Assembly: GCA_030674475.1 (NCBI GenBank)
Contig: JAUSCZ010000039.1
Span: forward strand, 1-44,014
From: Candidatus Omnitrophota bacterium
GTDB taxonomy: Bacteria; Omnitrophota; Gorgyraeia; Gygaellales; UBA12090
Length of the DNA: 44,014 bases
Reading direction: 5' to 3'
Part shown: piece by piece, positions 18,130 to 26,475 of the stretch
Layout: each line of letters starts with the position of its first letter
Numbering within the stretch: the stretch's first letter is position 1
Made by a program: the position numbers and the translations under genes
The notes under the pieces: model-generated
What the model was told of the DNA's origin: nothing
What the model saw: only the letters and a program-made list of their open reading frames with translations
Databases searched by the model: none

Positions 18130-18984
18130 TTAGTCTTCGGTTCGCTCTAAGCGCAACTGGGCAATCTGTTCGGAGATAAGCCCAAGCATAAAGATGATTA
18201 TAGAGGTGGTCAGCAGGAGGGCGCTCATATTAGTGAAGCGGTGGGAGCTAAGATAGGTAAAGAGATAATAAAGCGTGCCCGCGGAAAAACACAGGGCGCT
18301 TAAAGGCAGGAATACTCTCAAGGGAGAAAAGAAGATGGCGATTTTTAAGATTATCATAAGAAACCGCGTCCCGTCTCTTACTAAATTTATTTTGCTTTTT
18401 CCGGATTTTCTGGCGGAAGATAATATGGGAATATATTTTATAGTCCTTCCGGTTTTTAAAAAAGATAAAGTCAGGGTAGTAGGATAAGAAAATGAATTCG
18501 GCAGTAAATAGAGAAATTTTAAGGCCTCCCTCCTTTTGACTGCCCGGAATCCGCTGGTTAAGTCCTGGATTTTAAATAAGGTAACATAACCGGCAAAAAG
18601 GTTGTAGAGCCTATTGGCTATATCCCGAGAGGTTAATTTAGAGAAATCCCGCGAGCCGATAATCATATCAAAATCTTCCATCCGGGAAAGTAATTCAGGA
18701 ATATCTTTGGGCGAGTGCTGGCCGTCGGCATCCATACATACGACTATATCAGCCGTTGAGCGCCTTAGCCCGGTCTTGATACAGGCGCCGTTACCGATGC
18801 GGTAAGGATGCCGGATAACATTGACTCCGCTCTCTTTGGCAATTTCGGCGGTTTGGTCTTCTGAGGCATCGTCTATTACCGTAATTTTGCCGGATTCCCC
18901 AATCGTCTCTTTAATCGTCCGGATAAGCCCGGCAATATTTTCTTCCTCGTTATAGGCGGGAATAATTATTTCAAAACTGCGCAT
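18130..18984 (-). CDS. Family 2 glycosyltransferase (dolichyl-phosphate-mannose synthase-like) with C-terminal TM helices
   Basis: EIIIPAYNEEENIAGLIRTI, VIDDASEDQT, VCMDADGQHSPKDIPELL. Confidence 0.92.
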   Translation of the reverse strand: MRSFEIIIPAYNEEENIAGLIRTIKETIGESGKITVIDDASEDQTAEIAKESGVNVIRHPYRIGNGACIKTGLRRSTADIVVCMDADGQHSPKDIPELLSRMEDFDMIIGSRDFSKLTSRDIANRLYNLFAGYVTLFKIQDLTSGFRAVKRREALKFLYLLPNSFSYPTTLTLSFLKTGRTIKYIPILSSARKSGKSKINLVRDGTRFLMIILKIAIFFSPLRVFLPLSALCFSAGTLYYLFTYLSSHRFTNMSALLLTTSIIIFMLGLISEQIAQLRLERTED

Positions 18985-19044
18985 AGCGCTTATTCTAACA
19001 AAAATCCAAGAAAAAACTACCTTTTTTCTTAAGGTGTTGTATAA

Positions 19045-19199
19045 TAGTTCTTGCTGAGAAACCCATCAAGAACTTGATTACAGAGATTAAACGCAGATTA
19101 CGGAGATTAAACCTTAGACGATAAATCTCTGTAATCTTATTAAAAATCTTTGTAATCGAGTTCTTTCCAATTGCTACAAACTTGGGAAAGAACTAAAAA
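19045..19199. repeat. Nested inverted repeats upstream of the REC-GGDEF gene
   Basis: AGTTCTTG...CAAGAACT, gattacagagatta...taatctctgtaatc, and agttctttcc...gggaaagaact. Confidence 0.8.
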
Positions 19200-19201
19200 G
19201 A

Positions 19202-20158
19202 ATGGAAGAAAAAAATATAAAAATCGCGGTTATTACCGAAGATCAAGGCATCCAGGAGTATATGTCTTTGATTTTAGTTGGTGAAAACTACGATGTCAAA
19301 ACTTATTTCACCCAGGAAGAAGCTTTAGCCGGTTTAGGCAGTTACCTCCCGGATTTAGTCATTTCGGATTTTCAGTCCCCCCATATCAACGGCATAGATA
19401 TCTGCAAGGCCCTAAGAAGAAACTATATGTTTGCCCATATTCCTCTTATATTCATTCTTGAAGAAACCGGACCGCTGACAATAGGAAAAGTGATTTATTC
19501 GGGAGCGGATGATTATATCCAAAAATCAACCATAGAGGAGGAATTTCTGCTGAGAGTAAAGCTAAGCCTGCACCGGACAATGCGCCAGCAGGATGTAAAT
19601 CCCATAACCCGTCTTCCCGGACAGGCGGGCTTACTTAAGGAGCTGCAAAAAAGAATAGACGCCAAAAGCGTAACCGCGGTTTGCTCTGTGGACCTGCTTA
19701 ATTTCAAGGATTTTAACCGCCGCTACGGCTTTAAAAGAGGCGACCGGGTGATTGAATTTACTGCCGGCCTGATTACCCGGGCAATGAGTGAGCTGGGAAG
19801 CCCGACGGATTTCTTAGCCCATCCCCAGGGAGACGATTTTATCTTTATCACCTTTCCCGAGGGAGCGGAAATAATCGCTAATAAAATAATTAAAGATTTT
19901 GATACCGATATTCCTTCTTTTTACGATGAGGAAGACAGGATCAGGGGCCACATCTTAGCGAAAAGCCGCAAAGGCGAAATCTTAAAGATTCCCCTTCTAA
20001 GGGTGCATATCGGTATTGTTACTAATGAGTATTACCAGTTTATCAATCCCGCCCAGGTAATCCAAATTGCCGTCGAGCTAAACGATTTCGCCCAGAAAAA
20101 TTTCGGCAAGAGTATGTTTGTAAAGGAAAGAAGAAAAGAATATCCCTTTCTTAGCTAA
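19202..20158 (+). CDS. Response regulator with degenerate GGDEF-like output domain
   Basis: REC-like N-terminus (LPDLVISDFQSPHINGIDICKAL). GGDEF fold with signature degenerated to QGDDF. Confidence 0.82.
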   Translation: MEEKNIKIAVITEDQGIQEYMSLILVGENYDVKTYFTQEEALAGLGSYLPDLVISDFQSPHINGIDICKALRRNYMFAHIPLIFILEETGPLTIGKVIYSGADDYIQKSTIEEEFLLRVKLSLHRTMRQQDVNPITRLPGQAGLLKELQKRIDAKSVTAVCSVDLLNFKDFNRRYGFKRGDRVIEFTAGLITRAMSELGSPTDFLAHPQGDDFIFITFPEGAEIIANKIIKDFDTDIPSFYDEEDRIRGHILAKSRKGEILKIPLLRVHIGIVTNEYYQFINPAQVIQIAVELNDFAQKNFGKSMFVKERRKEYPFLS

Positions 20159-20187
20159 AAGAGAGACCCTTCGCTACGCTTAGGGTA

Positions 20188-20231
20188 AATGCGGCTATAA
20201 ATATGTTAAAATCCAATTGTGGCCGCATTTA
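20188..20231. terminator. Inverted repeat between convergent genes, possible bidirectional terminator
   Basis: TAAATGCGGC...GCCGCATTTA. Confidence 0.5.
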
Positions 20232-22274
20232 GTTAGCTTCTATCTTCTCTGGTTTCTCCTCTAAAATTCTCTCGATTTTCTCATCTGTCTTAAACCCCAA
20301 CTCTTTGGCTTGATTAAAATATTCCCTGGCCTTAGGATAGTCCGGCTTAGGCAAAGATAGATAAAGAACGCAAAGGTTATAATATCCGGGGGCGAAGTCC
20401 GGAGCTAGTTCTACGGTCTTTTTAAAGTACCATTCAGCCTTGGCATCTAGCAGTTTTTGAGCATAGACTGTCCCCAGTCTGTAGTAAGCTTTAGGATCCG
20501 CGGCATTAATTCTAATACTTTTTTCATATTCTTCTATCGCTTTTTTAGGTAAATTCTCTTTTTCAAAAACCATTCCTAAGCCAAGATGGGCATTGATTGA
20601 GTCAGGATTGTCTTTGAGTGCATCCAGAAAATATTCTTTGGCCTTTTTTGTGTCAGAATAGTTATCTATATACCACCACCCCAGATTTGCCTTGATTTCC
20701 GGAAGCTCGGGATAAAGTTTAAGCGCGTCCTCCCAGGCTTTCCTGGCCTCTTGTTTTCTGCCCATTCCAGTATAGACTATTCCCAGGGTATTAAGATAGC
20801 GCAGAGAATCCTGTTTTAAAAGCCGGTCTCGGTATTGGGTTAACAATTCCAGGGCTTTTTCAGGCTGGTTTTTAAATCTGGCGTAGTAGGCGGCTAAATT
20901 AAGAATTGAGGGGTAAGAGGCAATATTTTTTTTAGAGCCTATAGCCTGTTTAAGATACTCCTCTCCTTCCAGGTCAATCCCTTTATTCACCAGATATAAT
21001 CCTAAGCTTCCCTTGGCAATTTCAGAGCCGGGGTTGGCTTTCAACTCCGCCTTCCATAATATGTATTCGTCTTGCCACTGGAAATTACGGATCAGAGTTA
21101 AGATAAAAAATAACCCCAGGATAAAAATAAACAATAAACGTAATACCTCTTTTTTTGCTTTCCATTTTAAAAGAACATATCCAATGATGAAATATACGGC
21201 GAAATAGGCCACATAAGGATGATGTTCCGCGGCGACAATATTCAGCCGTCCGTAAAATTGGGGCAGAAGACAGATAAGATACCAGAATATGGAAAGCGCG
21301 ATAAGCGGTAGGCGCTTTCTTAAACTTAGAGCAGTCAAAATCAAAATTATAATCAAGGTTAAAGGAATCGCTCCAAGGGGGTTATTCAGGCTTGAGATAA
21401 TCGGGAAATTGTGGTCTACGCAGAGGTTAAAGGGGTAGAAAAAAAGATAAAGATAAAAAAACGATACCGCGCTTTGGGTCAGGATGTTTGAGGAAAACGG
21501 CCGTATAGCCAGCATGCTTTTTGACTTGCCAAACAAACCAAAGACCTCGCCAAAAATAAACTTTATCAAAACAAGATACCCCAGGGTGATTAAGGCAAAA
21601 GGCAAAAGTCTTAAAAATAAACTCTTCTTCTCTTTCTGGGGAGTTTTATTATACGCAAGTTCATAGGCGAAAATCAACATGGGCAAAATTAAAGCAATTT
21701 CTTTAGTCAGTAAGGCAAGAATATAACATCCTAGGCTTAATACATAAAGATGTCTTTGCTGAGATTCACGCCCGCGGACATAGCTATAGAGGCCGGATAA
21801 AATAAAAAATCCGCACATAGTTACCGAACGGCTGGAGATGTAGGTTACGGCCTCGGTATTTATGGGATGCAGACAAAAAATAATAGTCAGCCCTAAGCAA
21901 ATCTTGTAGGGAACGGTTTTAAACCGTTCCCTTGCTAAGAATATTTTAAGCAGAAGGTAAAGCAGTATGGCATTTAAAAAATGCAGCAGGATATTGATCA
22001 GATGGTAGCTGTAGGGATTAAGCCCGGAAAAAAAATAATTAAAGGCAAAGCTAAGCATCAAAAGCGGCCGCCACATCCCTTTGGCTATGGGAAAGCTGGT
22101 TATTTTATTGGTAAAAAGATTAGGAAGAGTTTCCCAGTGTTTGATATAATTATTCTCAACAATAGTGAGCCTATCGTCAAAAATAAAAGGATTGGACAGG
22201 TTGTTAAAATAGGCCAAGCCAACAGCCGCCAGGATTATAAAAACCGCCAAGCTGTCTTTTTTATTCTTTTCCAT
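20229..22274 (-). CDS. TMTC-like membrane glycosyltransferase with C-terminal TPR repeats
   Basis: FNNLSNPFIFDDRLTIVENNYI, LHPINTEAVTYISSR, multiple TM segments, then TPRs. Confidence 0.88.
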   Translation of the reverse strand: MEKNKKDSLAVFIILAAVGLAYFNNLSNPFIFDDRLTIVENNYIKHWETLPNLFTNKITSFPIAKGMWRPLLMLSFAFNYFFSGLNPYSYHLINILLHFLNAILLYLLLKIFLARERFKTVPYKICLGLTIIFCLHPINTEAVTYISSRSVTMCGFFILSGLYSYVRGRESQQRHLYVLSLGCYILALLTKEIALILPMLIFAYELAYNKTPQKEKKSLFLRLLPFALITLGYLVLIKFIFGEVFGLFGKSKSMLAIRPFSSNILTQSAVSFFYLYLFFYPFNLCVDHNFPIISSLNNPLGAIPLTLIIILILTALSLRKRLPLIALSIFWYLICLLPQFYGRLNIVAAEHHPYVAYFAVYFIIGYVLLKWKAKKEVLRLLFIFILGLFFILTLIRNFQWQDEYILWKAELKANPGSEIAKGSLGLYLVNKGIDLEGEEYLKQAIGSKKNIASYPSILNLAAYYARFKNQPEKALELLTQYRDRLLKQDSLRYLNTLGIVYTGMGRKQEARKAWEDALKLYPELPEIKANLGWWYIDNYSDTKKAKEYFLDALKDNPDSINAHLGLGMVFEKENLPKKAIEEYEKSIRINAADPKAYYRLGTVYAQKLLDAKAEWYFKKTVELAPDFAPGYYNLCVLYLSLPKPDYPKAREYFNQAKELGFKTDEKIERILEEKPEKIEAN
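21906..21931. repeat. Palindrome gtagGGAACGGTTTtAAACCGTTCCc inside the TMTC-like CDS
   Basis: 11-bp arms. Resembles the intergenic GTAGGGGGCGGTTCGGAACCGCCCCCTAC at 27348-27376. Confidence 0.85.
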
Positions 22275-22283
22275 TATTCAACA

Positions 22284-22318
22284 AAAAAGGGAGAAAATTA
22301 CTTTTCTCCCTTTTTATC
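22284..22318 (-). terminator. Rho-independent terminator of the pilin gene
   Basis: aaaaaaGGGAGAAAattacTTTTCTCCCttttt. Confidence 0.85.
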
Positions 22319-22337
22319 GCTGATTGTTAAAATGTGA

Positions 22338-22709
22338 TTATTTCTTAGGACAGGCTCCGGTAATGCCGTCTAGGCCCACGCTAAGTACCCCGGTTGCGGC
22401 AGTGTAATGAGCATTCCAATTCCCGGAACTTGAAGTGGGAGCTGCAGGCCAAGATTGCAGATAGCCGCCTAAAACAGCTGCACTGACGGTACCAGGCCAA
22501 GGAGTAAGGTCGGCGGGGACATTAATCACCTGACTGGCGTAAAAGTTAGATATAGCCGCTCTTAGTGCTCCGCCGCTTTGCTGGCAGGCTGCTTGTCTGG
22601 CGCTAGCCCTTAAATCCATAAACCTAGGAATTGCGATCGCGGCCAAGATACCGATGATAACGATAACCATAACCAACTCAATCATTGTAAAGCCTTTTTC
22701 TTTATTCAT
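22338..22709 (-). CDS. Type IV pilin / pseudopilin-like protein (start at MNKEKGFTMIEL)
   Basis: Prepilin cleavage/methylation motif KGFTMIELVMVIVIIGILAAIAIPRFMDL; C-terminal Cys pair AAC...GACPKK. Confidence 0.96.
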   Translation of the reverse strand: MNKEKGFTMIELVMVIVIIGILAAIAIPRFMDLRASARQAACQQSGGALRAAISNFYASQVINVPADLTPWPGTVSAAVLGGYLQSWPAAPTSSSGNWNAHYTAATGVLSVGLDGITGACPKK

Positions 22710-22795
22710 TTGCCACCTCCGTATTTTTATTAATAACATATACTTAGAATATTGTCAACATTTTTTTAACTTAAATGCCGCTAATTTTTTTCAAA

Positions 22796-22857
22796 TAAAA
22801 AAACCCTTCTTCCATCCGCAAGTAATTCTTCAATAGTTTATTTGGATGAAGAATGGG
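22796..22857 (-). terminator. Intrinsic terminator / riboswitch expression platform
   Basis: Minus strand: CCCATTCTTCATCC...GGATGGAAGAAGGG followed by TTTTTTTATTT, between aptamer and pilin start. Confidence 0.85.
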
Positions 22858-22872
22858 TAATTTTTTCTACTG

Positions 22873-22964
22873 GCAACTGGCTGCCTGATTATCGTTGGTG
22901 AACCTAACCAGGCCCTGTTAGCTTTGCGTCCCATCCTTGCGGAATGGTTTGCTCTTTTCAGCAA
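22873..22964 (-). promoter_or_regulatory. GEMM-I riboswitch aptamer (c-di-GMP-I fold), putative GEMM-Ib/cGAMP subtype
   Basis: Minus strand: TTGCTGAAAAGAGCAAACCATTCCGCAAGGATGGGACGCAAAGCTAACAGGGCCTGGTTAGG...CAGGCAGCCAGTTGCC. Diagnostic GCAAACC, GNRA-capped stem, GGGACGCAAAGC and AGC...GUUGCC elements. Confidence 0.92.
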
Positions 22965-23121
22965 TTTGAATAACTTTTCTCTATTAAAATGGCGCCGGCT
23001 AAACTCCAGCGCCATATACCCACTTTACCACTCATACTTCCTTCCACTACTAATCTCTAATTAAAATATACCATATAAATCAGGAGTTGTCAAGGCATTA
23101 CCAGCATATTAAGGAAAGGTC

Positions 23122-23149
23122 TTGACGAGTTTGGAGATTGTGCTATAAT
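23122..23149 (+). promoter_or_regulatory. Sigma70-type promoter for rpmH
   Basis: TTGACG-16-TATAAT; the -10 ends 9 nt before the rpmH ATG. Confidence 0.8.
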
Positions 23150-23158
23150 TGAAAAACT

Positions 23159-23296
23159 ATGAAAAAACATCTTACCACACCTACAAATATAAAAGGCAAA
23201 CGCGTGCATGGTTTTCGTCGGAAGATGAAGACCGCTAACGGCAGAGATACTATTAAGCGTAGACGGCAAAAAGGAAGAAAACGGTTGACTTTTTAA
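23159..23296 (+). CDS. rpmH: 50S ribosomal protein L34 (not in ORF track)
   Basis: [45 protein letters not shown]. Confidence 0.97.
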   Translation: MKKHLTTPTNIKGKRVHGFRRKMKTANGRDTIKRRRQKGRKRLTF

Positions 23297-23301
23297 GGAG
23301 C

Positions 23302-23640
23302 TTGAAGATTCCGACTGAATCCTCGGGAGGCAAAGTTGTGGGCCTGCTCGTCCGGCGGGGAGCTTTAAGTTTGCGTTTTTTTGGAAAAGGACTTATCAGG
23401 ATAAAGCTATTTTTTGCTTATTTTATTATCCAGCCTATAAGGTTTTATCAGCGAAATATTTCTTTAAGGCTTACTCCCTCCTGCCGATTTCATCCCTCTT
23501 GTTCTTGCTATTTTATTCAGGCAATTAAGCATTTTGGCCTGTTTAAGGGCAGTTGCCGGGGTTTTTTTAGGATTTTACGCTGTAATCCCCTTTTCTTAGG
23601 CGGATATGACCCAGTAACCGGAGATAAAAATAATGAATAA
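23302..23640 (+). CDS. yidD: YidD membrane protein insertion efficiency factor (N-terminal extension; true start uncertain)
   Basis: [39 protein letters not shown]...[16 protein letters not shown]. Confidence 0.94.
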   Translation: MKIPTESSGGKVVGLLVRRGALSLRFFGKGLIRIKLFFAYFIIQPIRFYQRNISLRLTPSCRFHPSCSCYFIQAIKHFGLFKGSCRGFFRILRCNPLFLGGYDPVTGDKNNE

Positions 23641-25219
23641 AAGAGTTTTTTTGGCGATAGCATTATCTTTCTTAGTTCTTTTTTCTTGGCAAACATTTAT
23701 TTCTAAGGTGTATCATCTTGATAATAAAGAAGTTACGCTGGATACTCTAAATAATAAAGGGTTAAAGTCCGCGGAAGACTCTTTTCTTTCTTCTACATCC
23801 GCGGCGGTTTCTTTACCTGCCCCCTCGCCCGCTTCCCTAATAACTGAAACCATAACCTTAGATAGATTTGAGACGGATAAGTTGAAGTTGGAATTCATTA
23901 ATCCCGGAGCCAGGATTTATCGAGTGTATTTAAAGGATTATAAATTGAATTCGGAGATCACTGGTGGATTATATTCTAAACTATTCGAAAATGAAATTTA
24001 TACTTTAGAAAAGTCTACTGAAAAAGTAGAAATTAAAATTGCTAAAAATGGACATTATCTAATTCAGAAATTAAATTTTCGTAACAATAGTTATTACATA
24101 GAGTTAGATACAATTTATGGTAATGATACTTCATCAAATTGGACATTTAGTGATAAATTAATTCTTAATCAAGTTTCTCAAAATGTTAAGGCAGAAGAGA
24201 AAAATTTATTTGAAGTTGTGTTTTTGGGACAAAGTTCACAGCGAAAGAATCCTACTTCAATTAAAGATAAATATATGCCGACAGAAAAGATTGATAGTCT
24301 GGCCTTTCGCGACCGCTATTCAACAATAATAATCCATCCGGAAAATTTACCCAAAACTGCTCCTTATATTGAAAAACAAAATGGTTTGTCAGATGTAGGA
24401 CTTAATTTAGAAAATATTACAGTGCCGGCGAATAGTCAAATAAGTTATAAATTCATAGTATATTGCGGGCCGCAAGATATTAACTTATTACAGCAGAGTA
24501 AGCTAGGGTTCGAGGAAGTGGTTAATTATGGCAGTTTTGATTTTATCTCTACCAGTCTTTTGGGGATATTAAACTTTTTCTATAAAATATTTCGTAATTG
24601 GGGAGTAGCTCTTATCCTGCTAAGCCTCTTTATTTTTATTGTTTTATACCCTTTAACTATGAAGCAGATGAAGGCTATGAAGCAAATGCAGGATCTTCAG
24701 CCGCAAATCGAGGCTTTGCGTAAGAATCATAAGGATAATCCTAAAAGATTAAATAAAGAGATTATGGAGCTTTACCGTAAACATAAAGCTAATCCTCTGG
24801 GAGGGTGTTTGCCGATGGTGTTACAAATTCCCATTTTCTTTGGTTTATACCAGGCTTTATCGCGCTCAATTGTCTTAAAAGGAGCACAGTTTCTTTGGAT
24901 TAAGGATTTAGCTGAGCCGGATAAACTTTTTATCTTGTCTCAAGGATTACCTTTTATCGGAAAAGAAATTAATCTTTTGCCTATTTTGATGGCTATCGGG
25001 ATGTTTTTTCAGCAGAAGCTAACTATGAAGACCAGCGCGGCAACTTCCGCGGCCCAAGAACAGCAGAAGATTATGGTAGTGGTTTTTCCCATTATGTTTG
25101 GGTTTATTTTTTACCATTTTCCCAGCGGGTTGGCCTTATATTGGTTTCTCAATACCTTAACTAGTATTTTCTCTCAATGGAAGATTCTAAAAACAACTGC
25201 CCCCAGTCTGGCAAGTTAA
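23633..25219 (+). CDS. yidC: Membrane protein insertase YidC
   Basis: YidC periplasmic domain plus Oxa1 core: [61 protein letters not shown]. Confidence 0.97.
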   Translation: MNKRVFLAIALSFLVLFSWQTFISKVYHLDNKEVTLDTLNNKGLKSAEDSFLSSTSAAVSLPAPSPASLITETITLDRFETDKLKLEFINPGARIYRVYLKDYKLNSEITGGLYSKLFENEIYTLEKSTEKVEIKIAKNGHYLIQKLNFRNNSYYIELDTIYGNDTSSNWTFSDKLILNQVSQNVKAEEKNLFEVVFLGQSSQRKNPTSIKDKYMPTEKIDSLAFRDRYSTIIIHPENLPKTAPYIEKQNGLSDVGLNLENITVPANSQISYKFIVYCGPQDINLLQQSKLGFEEVVNYGSFDFISTSLLGILNFFYKIFRNWGVALILLSLFIFIVLYPLTMKQMKAMKQMQDLQPQIEALRKNHKDNPKRLNKEIMELYRKHKANPLGGCLPMVLQIPIFFGLYQALSRSIVLKGAQFLWIKDLAEPDKLFILSQGLPFIGKEINLLPILMAIGMFFQQKLTMKTSAATSAAQEQQKIMVVVFPIMFGFIFYHFPSGLALYWFLNTLTSIFSQWKILKTTAPSLAS

Positions 25220-25401
25220 CTTCAGTTGAAACTGAAGGAAAGACGCCGCAGGAAGCTATAAAAAAAGCCTTATCTATTTTAGGAGTAGCGAGGAGGGAAG
25301 TAGAGGTGAAGATTCTCTCTGAGGAGGAAAAAGGTTTATTTGGTATGGAGGGGGCCAGGCCAGCCAAGGTGAGAGTAACCCTGCGGAAGAAAAAAACTTG
25401 A
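25177..25401 (+). CDS. Jag-N-domain-only protein (no KH/R3H domains)
   Basis: TPQEAIKKALSILGVARREVEVKILSEEEKGLFGMEGARPAKVRVTL; stop at 25401. Overlaps the yidC 3' end in another frame. Confidence 0.85.
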   Translation: MEDSKNNCPQSGKLTSVETEGKTPQEAIKKALSILGVARREVEVKILSEEEKGLFGMEGARPAKVRVTLRKKKT

Positions 25402-25448
25402 TAGGGTAGGAAATTATATTTAATAAGATTCTTCGCATAGCTCAGAAT

Positions 25449-25505
25449 CCTGCCTGCCGGCAGGCAGGCAAGTAAAATTTAAGCGCCAGAGGCAAATTTT
25501 ACTTG
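25449..25505. repeat. CCTGCCTGCCGGCAGGCAGG palindrome plus adjacent CAAGTAAAATTT...AAATTTTACTTG hairpin
   Basis: Direct reading of the sequence. Confidence 0.9.
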
Positions 25506-25602
25506 ACAACAAGAGTTGGTTTTAGGATAATTAGAAATAGAAATGTCTTCTTGAAGCATTGAATTGTTCGCCGTAGAACAATTGCTAAAAATAGTTGGTA
25601 AA

Positions 25603-26451
25603 ATGGCTAAGATAATCGCAATCTGTAATCAAAAGGGCGGGACGGGTAAGACCACTACAGCAGTGAATTTGAGCACGGCTTTGGCCTTGGCCGGAAAAAA
25701 GGTGTTGTTAGTGGATATTGATCCTCAGGCAAATGCCACTAGCGGTCTGGGTATAGATAAGAATAAAGTTAACCTGAGCACCTACGATGTTCTAACTGAG
25801 GAAATTCCGGTAGCACAGATATTAATGTCCAATTTAGAAAATAAGATTTCTATCCTACCTTCAAATTCAGCTTTAGCCGGAGCTGAGGTAGAGTTAGTAT
25901 CTCTCTTTAGCCGAGAATATCGTTTGAAAAAGGCTTTAGAAAACATTACTTCTGAGTTTGATTTTATTTTGATTGATTGTCCACCTTCTTTGGGTTTGTT
26001 GACTATAAATGCCTTAACCGCGGCTAACTCCATACTTATTCCGGTGCAGTGCGAATATTACGCTTTAGAAGGCTTAACTCAGCTTCTTAATACCATAACC
26101 TTAGTGCGTAAAAATCTGAATCCGGCTTTGGAGATTGAAGGCGTGGTTTTGACTATGGCAGATTATCGGACTAACCTTACCCAAGAGGTAATCTCTGAGG
26201 TCAGGAATCATTTCAAAGAAAAGGTTTACCAGGCGGTTATTCCGCGTAATATCCGCCTGACCGAGGCGCCTAGTTTTGGCAAATCTATTTTTGTTTATGA
26301 CAAGGATTCTATCGGAGCTAAAAAATACGCAGACCTGGCCAACGAGATATTAGAAAAAAATAGTGCACAACATATTGAAAATAATGTAGTTACGAATACT
26401 GAAACTATACGGAATATTCATCCTCAGGAGTCATCTTCGCCGACAGTTTAA
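25603..26451 (+). CDS. parA: ParA/Soj chromosome partitioning ATPase
   Basis: MAKIIAICNQKGGTGKTTTAVNLSTALA, VLLVDIDPQANATSGLG, DFILIDCPPSLGLLTINAL. Confidence 0.97.
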   Translation: MAKIIAICNQKGGTGKTTTAVNLSTALALAGKKVLLVDIDPQANATSGLGIDKNKVNLSTYDVLTEEIPVAQILMSNLENKISILPSNSALAGAEVELVSLFSREYRLKKALENITSEFDFILIDCPPSLGLLTINALTAANSILIPVQCEYYALEGLTQLLNTITLVRKNLNPALEIEGVVLTMADYRTNLTQEVISEVRNHFKEKVYQAVIPRNIRLTEAPSFGKSIFVYDKDSIGAKKYADLANEILEKNSAQHIENNVVTNTETIRNIHPQESSSPTV

Positions 26452-26475
26452 TATTTGACATTTAAAAGAGACGAT

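Noticed and set aside
22830-23015. Minus-strand 61-aa ORF MALEFSRRHFNREKLFKLL...
   Set aside because: Lies on the riboswitch aptamer; explained by RNA structure, not protein.
22985-23015. Possible sigma54 promoter (TGGCGCTGGAGTTTAGC, minus strand) upstream of the riboswitch
   Set aside because: It falls in a GGCGC...GCGCC hairpin and lacks the correctly spaced TTGC/GC -12 element; evidence too weak.
25402-25602. parS site or origin-related sequence between jagN and parA
   Set aside because: No TGTTTCACGTGAAACA-like sequence was seen; only palindromic repeats, so no call was made.
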